NCBI GenBank assembly: GCA_963771015.1 | Contig: CAVYRN010000005.1 | Location: 1-64,000 of the forward strand | Direction: 5' to 3' | DNA length: 64,000 bases | DNA from: CAVSJJ01 sp963771015 | Lineage (GTDB): Bacteria; Actinomycetota; Actinomycetes; Actinomycetales; Dermatophilaceae | The notes under the pieces: model-generated | Told to the model about the DNA's origin: nothing | Database searches by the model: none | What the model saw: the letters and a program-made list of their open reading frames with translations, nothing else | Shown: one piece after another, positions 35,246 to 43,040 of the stretch | Numbering within the stretch: position 1 is the stretch's first letter | How the letters are laid out: the number at the start of each line of letters is the position of its first letter | Made by a program: the position numbers and the translations under genes

Positions 35246-35989
35246 ATGCCGACCCCCCGGGTTCTCGCCGTCATCCCGGCACGCGGCGGGTCCAAGGGCC
35301 TGCCAGGCAAGAACATCCGCCCGCTGGCCGGGCTGCCCCTCATCGCGCATTCGCTCGCCGCGGCGGCGCTCATCCCCTCGGTCACCCGGTGCATCGTCAC
35401 GACGGACTCGCCGCAGATCGCCGAGGTCGCCCGCGCCCACGGGGGCGACGTGCCCTTCCTCCGACCCGCCGAGCTGGCCGGGGACGACACCCCGATGGCC
35501 CCGGTCCTGCGCCACGCCCTGGCCGCCGCCGAAGCTGAGGAGGGCGCGACCTACGACCTGCTCCTGCTCATCGACCCGACGAGCCCGGCCCGAGACCCCG
35601 ACGAGATCGAGCGGGCCGTCGGGCGGCTCGCCGCCGAGCCCGACCTCGACGGGATCGTGTCGGTGTCCGAGCCCGGGTTCTCCCCGACCTGGGTGGGCGT
35701 GCGTCCCTCCGAGGAGGACCCGCGGGTGCTGCGGCGCTACTTCACCGAGGGGGCGGGGGTGACCCGGCGCCAGGACGCGGGCCGGTTCCTGCGGATCAAC
35801 GGCAACTTCTACGTGTGGCGGACCGACTTCGTCCGGCGGCTCGGCGACGCCTGGTTCGACGAGGGTCGGCACGGCATGGTCGAGATCCCCGAGCTGCGGG
35901 CGTTCGCGATCGACTACGGCTACCAGGCCGAGATGCTCCAGGCCCTCCTCACCGCCGGCACGGTGACCCTGCCCTGGCTGAGCGACTGA
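35246..35989 (+). CDS. legF: CMP-nonulosonate (legionaminate/sialate) cytidylyltransferase
   Basis: 247-aa CMP-sugar synthetase of the NeuA/LegF family. It has the P-loop-like VIPARGGSKGLPGKNIRPLA at the N-terminus, a VTTDSPQIAEVA strand, LLLIDPTSPARDPDEIERA, and a C-terminal RINGNFYVWR as in the family. It activates the nonulosonic acid with CTP for transfer. It is transcribed away from the rest of the cluster. Its stop (35987-35989) is only 12 nt from the IS element. Confidence 0.92.
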   Translation: MPTPRVLAVIPARGGSKGLPGKNIRPLAGLPLIAHSLAAAALIPSVTRCIVTTDSPQIAEVARAHGGDVPFLRPAELAGDDTPMAPVLRHALAAAEAEEGATYDLLLLIDPTSPARDPDEIERAVGRLAAEPDLDGIVSVSEPGFSPTWVGVRPSEEDPRVLRRYFTEGAGVTRRQDAGRFLRINGNFYVWRTDFVRRLGDAWFDEGRHGMVEIPELRAFAIDYGYQAEMLQALLTAGTVTLPWLSD

Positions 35990-36000
35990 GCGTCGGCCGG

Positions 36001-36901
36001 CTAGGGCGTGTCTCCTAACGCGTCGAGCCAGATGAGGACGGCGCGTAGGAGCGTGCCGGCGCGGTAGGTGAGGGCGAGCTTGTCGTCGCGGGTGGCCAGG
36101 GCGCGCCACTGCTTGAAGGCGTTGAAGCCGCGTTCGACGACATTGCGGTTCTTGTACCGCTCGGCGTCGAAGGCGGGGGGTCGGCCACCCTTGGCGCCGC
36201 GGCGTGTGCGGTTGGCCTTCTGGTCCTGGGGTTCGGCGATGACGGCGGTGATCCCCCTGCTGCGGAGCAGCGCGCGGTGTCCGCGGCTGGAGTAGGCCTT
36301 GTCGCCCAGGACCGCGTCGGGGGTGGTGCGCGGACGGCCCGGCCCGGGACGCGCTACGCGCAGCGCATCCAGCAGGTGCGGGAACATCCGTGAGTCGCTG
36401 CCCTGTCCAGGCCCGAGCAGGACCACCAGCGGCCGTCCGTGACCGTCACACAGCTGGTGGATCTTGGTCGACAGCCCTCCACGGGAACGGCCGACGGCGA
36501 GGTCAGGCGGCTCCTCGCCCAGATTCCTGTGATTCGGCAGAGCCCCCCGTGACCTGCTCGGCCCGGGTCAGGTTCGTGCCGTGCTGGTGGGCCCGGTTGA
36601 TGGTGGAGTCCACGCTGACGTCCCAGTTGACCAGCCCACACGCGTCGGCGTCGGCGAGCAGGGCGGCCAGGACCTGGTCCCAGGTGCCGTCCCCAGCGAG
36701 GCGGCGGTGCCGCCCGGTCTGCCACGGCCCGAACTGCTCGGGCACGTCCCGCCACGCAACCCCGGTGCGGTACCGGTAGATGATCCCGTCGACCACCTGC
36801 CGATGATCACGAAAAGGCTTGCCCTGCTTGCCCTCCGAGGACGGCATCAGCGGTGAGATCCGCGCCCACTGCGCGTCGGTCAAGACCCGAGTCCGAGACA
36901 T
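36001..36901 (-). CDS. IS5-family transposase, two overlapping frames
   Basis: Frame A (ATG 36901 to 36503) has the N-terminal transposase domain LTDAQWARISPLMPS, then YRTGVAWRDVPEQFGPWQT and the first catalytic Asp in VDSTINRAHQHGT. Frame B (ending 36001) has GRSRGGLSTKIHQLCDGHG, VLGDKAYSSRGHRALLRSRG with the second Asp, and the C-terminal Glu region ERYKNRNVVERGFNAFKQWR. The frames join by a +1 (or -2) shift at a G6 run near 36545. This may be programmed frameshifting or a lesion. The stop codon TAG is supplied by the CTAG target, not by the IS itself. Confidence 0.85.
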
Positions 36902-36949
36902 GACCCCAACAATCCCCGCCAACCACGCTCACCTTATGGAGACACGCCC
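36004..36949 (-). mobile_element. IS5-family insertion sequence (IS427-like group)
   Basis: 946-bp element. Perfect 12-bp terminal inverted repeats GGGCGTGTCTCC (36004-36015) and GGAGACACGCCC (36938-36949) are flanked on both sides by TA; the outer context reads CTAG at each end, so the target was CTAG with TA duplicated. It carries a transposase in two overlapping frames. It landed in the 12-nt gap between convergent legF and the luciferase-like gene, within the stop codon of the latter, apparently without harming either. Confidence 0.9.
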
Positions 36950-38010
36950 TAGTGGCGCCGGCCGAGATGCCAGAGGTGACCGTTCTGCTCGTGGTCGACG
37001 AAGGCCGGCATGACCTCGCGCTCGAAGAGCTCGATGCCACTCATGTCGTAGGCCGACTCGACGAAGTACGTGATGGCGTAGGTCATCCCGAGATCCTGCA
37101 GGTTCGCGAGGGCCTCGGCAACCTGCTCCGGGGTGCCGACGAGCGGGCCGTCGGCGAAGGACTGCACCGTGGACTCGACGACCTTCTCGGGCAGCCCCGC
37201 CCGGGTGTAGTGGTCACGGATCCACTCCAGCCGTTGGGCGACCTCGCGGTTGTCACGCCCGATGACGACGTTGAAGTTCGCGCTCCGGACGATCTCGCCG
37301 AAGTCCCGGCCCACGGCGTCGCAGTGGCCGCGGAGGACCTCGCTCTTGTGGGCGAACTCCTCCGGCATGCCGGAGAAGTTCGTGTAGTCGGCGTATCGGG
37401 CAGCGACCCGCAGCGTCTTCTTCTCGCCACCGCCGGCGACCCACACCGGGATCCCGTTGGTGCGGCTGCCCGGCACGCTCGTGCCCTGGAGCGGTCGCGG
37501 CGCACAGATGGCGCCGTCGACCTGGTAGTGCACGCCGTTGAAGGTGGCCTTCCCCTCCATCCACATCTGCCGGAAGATCTCGACGCCCTCCTCCAGCCGG
37601 GCGATCCGCTCGCCCGCGCTCGGGAAGCCATAGCCGTAGGCGTTCCACTCGTGCTCATACCAGCCGGCACCGATCCCCATCTCGAGGCGTCCCTCGGAGA
37701 TGATGTCGACGGTTGCGGCGACCTTGGCGAGGTAGGCGGGGTTGCGATAGCTCATGCACGTGCACATCTGGCCGAGCCGCACCCGACCGGTCACCCCGGC
37801 GAAGGCGGCCATCAGGCTCCACGCCTCGTGCGTCGCCTCCTCGCTGGGCCGCGGCACGGTGTGGAAGTGGTCGTAGACCCAGATCGAGGCCCAGTCCGGC
37901 ATCCCGTCGGTACGCCGGGCGAGACCGGCCATGACACCCCAGTGCTGCGCCGGGTCGATGCCCACGAGGTCGTGGCGCCACCCCTGGGGAATGAACAGGC
38001 CGAACTTCAC
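36949..38010 (-). CDS. LLM-class (luciferase-like, probably F420-dependent) oxidoreductase
   Basis: 353-aa TIM-barrel protein of the bacterial luciferase superfamily: KFGLFIPQGWRHDL at the start, WASIWVYDHFHTVP, GQMCTCMSYRNPAYLAKVAA, LEMGIGAGWYEHEWNAYGYG and GIPVWVAGGGEKKTLRVAARYAD. This TIGR03560-like pattern suggests F420 rather than FMN as cofactor; substrate unknown. GTG 38010 has AAGGAG six bases upstream. Its stop TAG (36949-36951) lies exactly at the IS boundary; before insertion the CTAG target would have given the same stop. Confidence 0.85.
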   Translation of the reverse strand: MKFGLFIPQGWRHDLVGIDPAQHWGVMAGLARRTDGMPDWASIWVYDHFHTVPRPSEEATHEAWSLMAAFAGVTGRVRLGQMCTCMSYRNPAYLAKVAATVDIISEGRLEMGIGAGWYEHEWNAYGYGFPSAGERIARLEEGVEIFRQMWMEGKATFNGVHYQVDGAICAPRPLQGTSVPGSRTNGIPVWVAGGGEKKTLRVAARYADYTNFSGMPEEFAHKSEVLRGHCDAVGRDFGEIVRSANFNVVIGRDNREVAQRLEWIRDHYTRAGLPEKVVESTVQSFADGPLVGTPEQVAEALANLQDLGMTYAITYFVESAYDMSGIELFEREVMPAFVDHEQNGHLWHLGRRH

Positions 38011-38189
38011 GTCGAGCTCCTTGGGTCGGTGCCACGCCGGACAGGCCCGGGCGGTCCCGTCCAGCCAACCCCGCCGGGCTGAGGCGCGCAAGCCCCCGGG
38101 CCGGGGCCGCATCGGGCAGCCCGGCGAGGGACGTCTCGGGCCCCGGACCCGCCGGGGCCGCTGCGCCCACCGCGGGTGATGATGGTGCC

Positions 38190-38636
38190 GTGACCCCACC
38201 CCGGATCAACGACCCTGCCCTCATCACGAGCCTGCTCTCCGAGCCGGCGACCTGGGCGGTCGTCGGCCTGTCCGCGAACCGGTCGCGGACGGCATACGAG
38301 ATCGCGGGATGGCTGCACACGACCCGCGGCATGCGGATCGTCCCGGTGCACCCCCACGCCGACGAGGTCGACGGGGAGCCGGGGTACCCCTCGCTCGCCG
38401 ACGTGCCCGAGGGCCCGGTGCGCGTCGTCGACTGTTTCGTCAACTCTCACCACGTCGGCGCCGTCGTCGATGACGCGATCGCCGAGAAGGACCGGCTGGG
38501 TATCGAGGCGGTGTGGCTCCAGCTCGGGGTCATCGACGACGCGGCAGCGGAGCGGGCGCTGGCCGCCGGGATCGCCGTCGTCATGAACACCTGCCCGAAG
38601 ATCGAGTGGCCCCGCGTCGCCGCCCGCCTGGGCTGA
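38190..38636 (+). CDS. CoA-binding domain protein
   Basis: 148-aa Rossmann-fold CoA_binding_2 protein: WAVVGLSANRSRTAYEIAGW, then GMRIVPVHPHADEV, VDCFVNSHHVGAVVDDAI, AVWLQLGVID and VVMNTCPKIEW. The family binds CoA or acyl-CoA and resembles the N-terminal part of succinyl-CoA synthetase alpha; its role is not defined. GTG 38190 is 6 nt after a GATGAT that may be the -10. Its stop codon lies in the first copy of an 18-bp tandem repeat. Confidence 0.82.
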   Translation: MTPPRINDPALITSLLSEPATWAVVGLSANRSRTAYEIAGWLHTTRGMRIVPVHPHADEVDGEPGYPSLADVPEGPVRVVDCFVNSHHVGAVVDDAIAEKDRLGIEAVWLQLGVIDDAAAERALAAGIAVVMNTCPKIEWPRVAARLG

Positions 38637-38694
38637 GGCTCGCACCTGGGCTGAGGCTCGCACCTGGGCTGAGGCTCGCACCTGGGCTGAGGCC
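38627..38694 (+). repeat. 18-bp tandem repeat growing from a stop codon
   Basis: CCTGGGCTGAGGCTCGCA is repeated 3.8 times without gaps. The first copy contains the last codons and TGA stop of the CoA-binding gene (TGA 38634-38636). Because 18 is a multiple of three, each copy repeats Leu-Gly-stop in the same frame. See also 38991-39028 and 59951-60058. Confidence 0.95.
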
Positions 38695-38740
38695 CCCTGA
38701 CCCCCGCGCTGTCTCCCCAACCTGCCCGCCCCATCTCCCT

Positions 38741-38820
38741 AACCTCTGCTAGCAGAGGTTCGTTGGCTCAGCAGAGGGCAGAACCTCTGCTGAGTGGCCC
38801 AACCTCTGCTAGCAGAGGTT
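38741..38820. repeat. Cluster of three palindromes built on CCTCTGCT
   Basis: The perfect 20-bp palindrome AACCTCTGCTAGCAGAGGTT occurs at 38741-38760 and 38801-38820. Between them CTCAGCAGAGG (38768-38778) pairs with CCTCTGCTGAG (38783-38793). All six arms share CCTCTGCT/AGCAGAGG. The cluster lies between convergent genes, so it could be a terminator array, or binding sites for a protein. No open frame of note crosses it; about 38830-38990 is GC-rich with degenerate GTCGGTCGCC repeats. Confidence 0.9.
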
Positions 38821-38990
38821 GGCGGACCCGGCTGAAGGTGCCCCACTCGGTCGCTCGGCGCTCCTCTGCTCGCCGCGGGGCGATCCTCGGGCCCCGTACG
38901 TGGCGACCCTCTGTCGACGCTCCGCTGTCGACGCTCCGGCGTCGGTCGCCCCGTCGGTCGCCCCCGTCGGCCGCCCCCGTCGGCCGCCGC

Positions 38991-39028
38991 ATCAGCCGCC
39001 GCATCAGCCGCCGCGCGTCAGCCGCCGC
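38991..39028 (-). repeat. 12-bp tandem repeat at the purE stop codon
   Basis: On the plus strand ATCAGCCGCCGC occurs twice (38991-39002, 39003-39014) and then as GCGTCAGCCGCCGC (39015-39028), which contains the purE stop (TGA on the minus strand, 39020-39018). Every copy therefore repeats Gly-stop downstream of purE. This is the same design as the repeats at 38627 and 59951. Confidence 0.85.
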
Positions 39029-39569
39029 GGCGGTCGCGCAGAGCGGCGCCCTTGGCGTGAGCCTGGTCCCGCAGGGCCGTCCGGAACTCCCCCAGAGCGG
39101 CTCGCAGCCGCTCGGCCCGCTCGCCCTCGCCGGCCCCGAGGATCCGCGCGGCGAGCAGCCCGGCGTTGCGGGCCCCGCCGATCGACACCGTCGCGACCGG
39201 CACCCCCGCGGGCATCTGGACGATGGACAGAAGCGAGTCCATCCCGTCGAGCGCGGACAGCGGCACCGGGACCCCGATGACCGGCAGCGAGGTGACCGAG
39301 GCGAGCATCCCCGGCAGGTGGGCGGCGCCCCCGGCCCCGGCGATGAGAACCCGCAGCCCCCGCGCCTCGGCGCTCTTGCCGTAGTCGATCATCTCCTCGG
39401 GCATCCGGTGAGCCGAGACGACGTCGGCCTCGTAGGTCACGCCCAGCTCGTCGAGCACCTGCGCGGCGGCCTCCATGACCGGCCAGTCGCTGTCGCTGCC
39501 CATGACGAGCCCGACGAGGGGCGCCTCCTGGCCCCCGCTCCCGGCGCCCTGCGGCATACCTTGGCTCAC
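39018..39569 (-). CDS. purE: N5-carboxyaminoimidazole ribonucleotide mutase PurE
   Basis: 183-aa class I PurE, which moves the carboxyl group of N5-CAIR to give CAIR in purine synthesis. Conserved pieces: LVMGSDSDWPVMEAAA (phosphate binding), ADVVSAHRMPEEM with the catalytic His, and GAGGAAHLPGMLASVTSLPV. It has a short extra N-terminal tail and a C-terminal helix. GTG 39569 overlaps the purK stop by 4 nt (GTGA). The end of the gene is embedded in a small tandem repeat. Confidence 0.95.
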   Translation of the reverse strand: MSQGMPQGAGSGGQEAPLVGLVMGSDSDWPVMEAAAQVLDELGVTYEADVVSAHRMPEEMIDYGKSAEARGLRVLIAGAGGAAHLPGMLASVTSLPVIGVPVPLSALDGMDSLLSIVQMPAGVPVATVSIGGARNAGLLAARILGAGEGERAERLRAALGEFRTALRDQAHAKGAALRDRRGG

Positions 39570-40756
39570 TGCCTCACCACACCCCTGATGTAGTCGGCCG
39601 CGTGTCCGGCCCGCTCGCGCAGGTCGGCCACGTCGCGGCCGGAGACGTTGACGTGCCCGATCTTGCGACCCGGGCGGACGTCCTTGCCGTACATGTGCAC
39701 CTTGAGCTCGGGGTCGCGGGCCATGACATGCCGGTATGCCGGGTAGAGCTCCGCGTCGTCGCCACCGAGGATGTTCGCCATCACCGTGAACGGCGCAACC
39801 GGGCGGGGCGATCCGAGCGGCAGGTCGAGGACGGCACGCAGATGCTGCTCGAACTGGCCCGTGACGGCCCCGTCCATGCTCCAGTGGCCCGAGTTGTGCG
39901 GCCGCATGGCGAGCTCGTTGACGAGGAAGCCCGGCCCCTCGGGTCCGGTGATCTCGAACATCTCGATGGCGAAGACCCCGGTGACATCGAGCGCCCCGGC
40001 GATGCGCAGGCCCGCCTCGGTCGCCGATGCGGCCAGCCCGGGGGCGATCCCGGGGGCCGGGGCGGTGACCTCGGTGCAGATCCCATCGGTCTGGACGGTC
40101 TCGACGACCGGCCAGACGGCGGCCTGGCCTGAGGGACTGCGCGCGATGAGGACGGCGAGCTCGCGGACGAACGACACGGCCTCCTCGAGGAGCAGCGCCT
40201 CACCTCGGTCCGCCGCGCGGGCGAGCCAGCCGGCCAGCCCGGCCGCACCCTCCGCCGCGTCGACGAGCCGGACCCCCTTGCCGTCGTACCCGCCCCTCGG
40301 CGTCTTGGCGATGAGAGGCCAGCCGACCCGCGACGCGAACGCCTCGACGTCGCCCGCCGTCCTGGCCTCCGCCCATCGGGGGCACGGGATGCCGAGCTCG
40401 GTGAGCCGGGACCGCATCGCCAGCTTGTCCTGGGCATAGACGAGTGCGGCCGGGTGCGGGTGGAGCGGGACGGTGGCGGACCGGAGCGCATCGAGCACGT
40501 CGGCCGGGACGTGCTCGTGGTCGAAGGTGACGACGTCGCAGTGCCGGGCGAAGTCGAGGACGGCCGCGACGTCGGCGTGGTGACCCACCGGTGAGGAGGG
40601 GACGACGAGCGCGGCCGAGGCGATCTCGGACTCGGCCAGCACGCTGAGCGTCACCCCGAGCTCGGCCGCCGGGCCGGCACACATCCGGGCGAGCTGCCCG
40701 CCGCCGATGATGCCGACGACCGGGAAGCCACCGGGAGCGCGGGTCGGCGTGGTCAC
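39566..40756 (-). CDS. purK: N5-carboxyaminoimidazole ribonucleotide synthase PurK
   Basis: 396-aa ATP-grasp enzyme that joins AIR, bicarbonate and ATP to form N5-CAIR, the PurE substrate. Seen: VVGIIGGGQLARMCAGPA, VVTFDHEHVPADVLDAL, AKTPRGGYDGKGVRLVD (ATP-grasp loop), LLLEEAVSFVRELAVLIARS and ELAMRPHNSGHWSMDGAVTG. GTG 40756 is set by TATCCT (40768-40763) 6 nt upstream, a leaderless start; a longer frame upstream is Arg-rich and lies in the promoter and gtrA region. Confidence 0.95.
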   Translation of the reverse strand: MTTPTRAPGGFPVVGIIGGGQLARMCAGPAAELGVTLSVLAESEIASAALVVPSSPVGHHADVAAVLDFARHCDVVTFDHEHVPADVLDALRSATVPLHPHPAALVYAQDKLAMRSRLTELGIPCPRWAEARTAGDVEAFASRVGWPLIAKTPRGGYDGKGVRLVDAAEGAAGLAGWLARAADRGEALLLEEAVSFVRELAVLIARSPSGQAAVWPVVETVQTDGICTEVTAPAPGIAPGLAASATEAGLRIAGALDVTGVFAIEMFEITGPEGPGFLVNELAMRPHNSGHWSMDGAVTGQFEQHLRAVLDLPLGSPRPVAPFTVMANILGGDDAELYPAYRHVMARDPELKVHMYGKDVRPGRKIGHVNVSGRDVADLRERAGHAADYIRGVVRQ

Positions 40757-40794
40757 CCGGCGAGGATATCTGTCGGCGTGGGTACGATGCGCGG
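40757..40794. promoter_or_regulatory. Divergent leaderless promoters, purK / gtrA
   Basis: Only 38 bp separate the two GTG starts. Minus strand: TATCCT (40768-40763), 6 nt, GTG of purK. Plus strand: TACGAT (40783-40788), 6 nt, GTG of gtrA. The two -10 boxes are 14 bp apart facing outwards, so the polymerase footprints must overlap. Confidence 0.65.
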
Positions 40795-41280
40795 GTGCTC
40801 TCGCCACTCACCGGCCCCCTCGACCGGCTCCGCGGGGCGGTGGCCGTCCTCTACCGCGAGATGATCAAGTTCGGGGTCGTCGGCGCGGTCGCCTTCGTCA
40901 TCGACCTCGGCGGGGCCAACCTGCTGTGGCACACCGTCCTGACCGACAAGGTGACGACGGCCAAGATCATCTCCGGCGCCGTTGCGACCGCTTTCGCCTG
41001 GCTCGGCAACCGGCAGTGGACCTTCCGTCACCGGCGCAGCCGCCCGGTCCACCACGAGGTCGCCCTCTTCTTCCTCGTCAACGGCATCGCCCTCGCGATC
41101 TCGGCCGTGGTCCTCGCCTTCTCGCACTACGGCCTCGACTTCACCAGCCGGCTCGCCGACAACCTCGCCTCCGTCGTGGGCATCGGGATCGGCACCCTCT
41201 TCCGGTTCTGGGCGTACCGGCGGTTCGTCTTCGCCGGGGAGCCGATCGCGCCCGAGTCCGAGCACCTGCTGCCGGGCTGA
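40795..41280 (+). CDS. GtrA-family membrane protein
   Basis: 161-aa protein with four membrane helices in the GtrA pattern: YREMIKFGVVGAVAFVIDLG, NLLWHTV, AKIISGAVATAFAWLGNRQW (the NR.WTF motif follows), and IGIGTLFRFWAYRRFVF at the end. GtrA proteins help flip or present lipid-linked sugars for cell-surface glycan decoration. It starts with a leaderless GTG 6 nt after TACGAT. It may serve the wall-glycan genes 15-36 kb away, though no direct link is visible. Confidence 0.85.
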   Translation: MLSPLTGPLDRLRGAVAVLYREMIKFGVVGAVAFVIDLGGANLLWHTVLTDKVTTAKIISGAVATAFAWLGNRQWTFRHRRSRPVHHEVALFFLVNGIALAISAVVLAFSHYGLDFTSRLADNLASVVGIGIGTLFRFWAYRRFVFAGEPIAPESEHLLPG

Positions 41281-41319
41281 CGGCATTCGCGGTATGCCGC
41301 GCGGCCGCCTCGACCGGGC

Positions 41320-42339
41320 CTAGTCCTCCGCCTCGGACAGGAAGAGGGCGAAGACCGCCGGCCGGGCGCTGACGAGCTCGAGCCGACCCCCGTTGGACTC
41401 GGCCAGGTCGCGCGCGAGGGTGAGGCCGAGCCCGGACCCGGTCGATGACACCGAACGCTCGAAGATGTGCGGGGCGATCGACGCCGCGACCCCGTCGCCC
41501 TGGTCGGTCACCTCGACGACGACGGACGGGCCGGTCCGGCGGGCGGCGACCTCGACGGTCCCGCTGCCATGGGCCAGGGAGTTCTCGAGGAGCGTCGACA
41601 GGATCTGCGCGAGGGCGACCGGGGTGGACCGGACCCGCAGGCCTCGCTCGCCGTGGACGTAGACGCTGCGCCGGGCGTGCTCGAAGGCCGGCTGCCACTC
41701 CCGCTGGAGGGAGGCGAGGACCGAGTCCAGGCTCACGCTGGGGCGCTGCTCGGAGGAGCGCCTGCTGCGGCCCATGAGGTCGTCGACGACCCGGCTCAGC
41801 CGCTCGACCTGGGCGATGGCGATCGGTGCCTCCTCGGCGACCACGGCGAGGTCGTCGGTGGCAGCGATCTCCTCAAGCCGCATGAGGAGCGCGGTGAGCG
41901 GGGTCCGCAGCTGGTGCGAGGCGTCGGCGGCGAAGTCCCGCTCCGACGCGAGGTTCTTCGTGATCTGCTGCGCGCTGCGCGACAGGACGCTGTGGACCCG
42001 GTCCACCTCGCCGATACCCGTGCTCATCGGCTGCAGCCGTGCCTCACCGGCCCCGAGGCGCTCGGCATCCTCGGCGAGGCGGGTGAGCTGCTCGGTCAGC
42101 CGGGCGGCACGAACGCTGCCGACGTACCAGCCGGCCCCCAACGCCGCGAGGGAGAGGACGATGACAGCCACGAAGGTGGTGAGCAGGGTGTCGACGTTGG
42201 CGAGCTTGGCGACCTCGGTGGCCCGTTGGGCGCTGTCCAGGCCGGCGAGCCAGGCAAGGGCGACGAGCGCAGGCAACGCGGACACGCCGAGGGTGACGCC
42301 GACCGACAGCATGGTCGAGCGGATCAGCTGGCGGCGCAT
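41320..42339 (-). CDS. Sensor histidine kinase
   Basis: 339-aa membrane kinase: helices at about 11-34 and 53-76 flanking a very short loop, a HAMP-like linker, the H-box DASHQLRTPLTALL with His142, N-box LLENSLAHGSG, G1 DQGDGVA and G2 GSGLGLTLARDLAES. The small extracytoplasmic loop suggests sensing within the membrane. It starts 4 nt after the response regulator stop. The stimulus is unknown. Confidence 0.88.
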   Translation of the reverse strand: MRRQLIRSTMLSVGVTLGVSALPALVALAWLAGLDSAQRATEVAKLANVDTLLTTFVAVIVLSLAALGAGWYVGSVRAARLTEQLTRLAEDAERLGAGEARLQPMSTGIGEVDRVHSVLSRSAQQITKNLASERDFAADASHQLRTPLTALLMRLEEIAATDDLAVVAEEAPIAIAQVERLSRVVDDLMGRSRRSSEQRPSVSLDSVLASLQREWQPAFEHARRSVYVHGERGLRVRSTPVALAQILSTLLENSLAHGSGTVEVAARRTGPSVVVEVTDQGDGVAASIAPHIFERSVSSTGSGLGLTLARDLAESNGGRLELVSARPAVFALFLSEAED

Positions 42340-42343
42340 GGCC

Positions 42344-43018
42344 CTAGTCGGTCGTGCTGTCGAACCGGAACCCGACGCCGCGGATGGTGGTGATGTAGCG
42401 CGGCTGGGTGGCCTCGTCGCCGAGCTTTCGGCGGAGGACCGAGATGTGCATGTCGAGCGTCTTGGTCGAGCCGAACCATGCGGTGTCCCAGACCTCGCGC
42501 ATGAGCTGCTCGCGGGAGACGACCTTCCCCTCGTTGCGGACGAGGACCCGGAGCAGCTCGAACTCCTTCGCGGTGAGCTGCAGCTCCTCGTCGCGGAGGA
42601 AGGCCCGGTGCCCTTCGGGATCCATTCGGACCAGTGACTCCGCCGACTGGGCCTCGCCCGGACCGCGCCGAAGCAGGGCGCGGGCTCGGGCCAACAGCTC
42701 GGCGAGCCGGAACGGCTTGGTCACATAGTCGTCCGCTCCCGCGTCGAGCCCGACGACCGTGTCGACCTCGTCGGCCCGGGCGGTGAGGATGAGCACCGGG
42801 ATGGTGTGTCCCTCCGCGCGCAGCCGACGGCAGACCTCGAGACCGTCGAGCTCGGGCAGACCAAGGTCGAGAACGAGCAGGTCGGGGTCATCACGGCCGG
42901 CCTCGAGCGCGGTCAGGCCGTCGGAGCGGACGTCGACCTCGTACCCCTCACGGCGCAGCGCCCGCGCGAGGGGCTCGGAGATCGCGGGGTCGTCCTCGGC
43001 CAGGAGAACTCGGGTCAT
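42344..43018 (-). CDS. OmpR/PhoB-type response regulator
   Basis: 224-aa regulator: receiver domain with acidic pair LLAEDDPA, phospho-acceptor Asp51 in LLVLDLGLPELDG, Lys in DDYVTKPF; then a winged helix (LTAKEFELLRVLVRNEGKVV, DMHISVLRRKLGD, TIRGVGFRF). It pairs with the kinase directly downstream. ATG 43018 has TATGAT (43030-43025) 6 nt upstream, so it is leaderless and the longer frame is rejected. Targets unknown. Confidence 0.92.
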   Translation of the reverse strand: MTRVLLAEDDPAISEPLARALRREGYEVDVRSDGLTALEAGRDDPDLLVLDLGLPELDGLEVCRRLRAEGHTIPVLILTARADEVDTVVGLDAGADDYVTKPFRLAELLARARALLRRGPGEAQSAESLVRMDPEGHRAFLRDEELQLTAKEFELLRVLVRNEGKVVSREQLMREVWDTAWFGSTKTLDMHISVLRRKLGDEATQPRYITTIRGVGFRFDSTTD

Positions 43019-43040
43019 GGCCCGATCATAGGCATAGGCG

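Noticed and set aside
36503..36922. Two separate transposase genes in the IS
   Set aside because: The two frames carry successive parts of one DDE transposase and lie within one pair of inverted repeats; they are treated as one gene read through a frameshift.
38741..38820. Palindromes as ends of an insertion sequence
   Set aside because: The two identical 20-mers are only 40 bp apart with no coding sequence between them and no target duplication.
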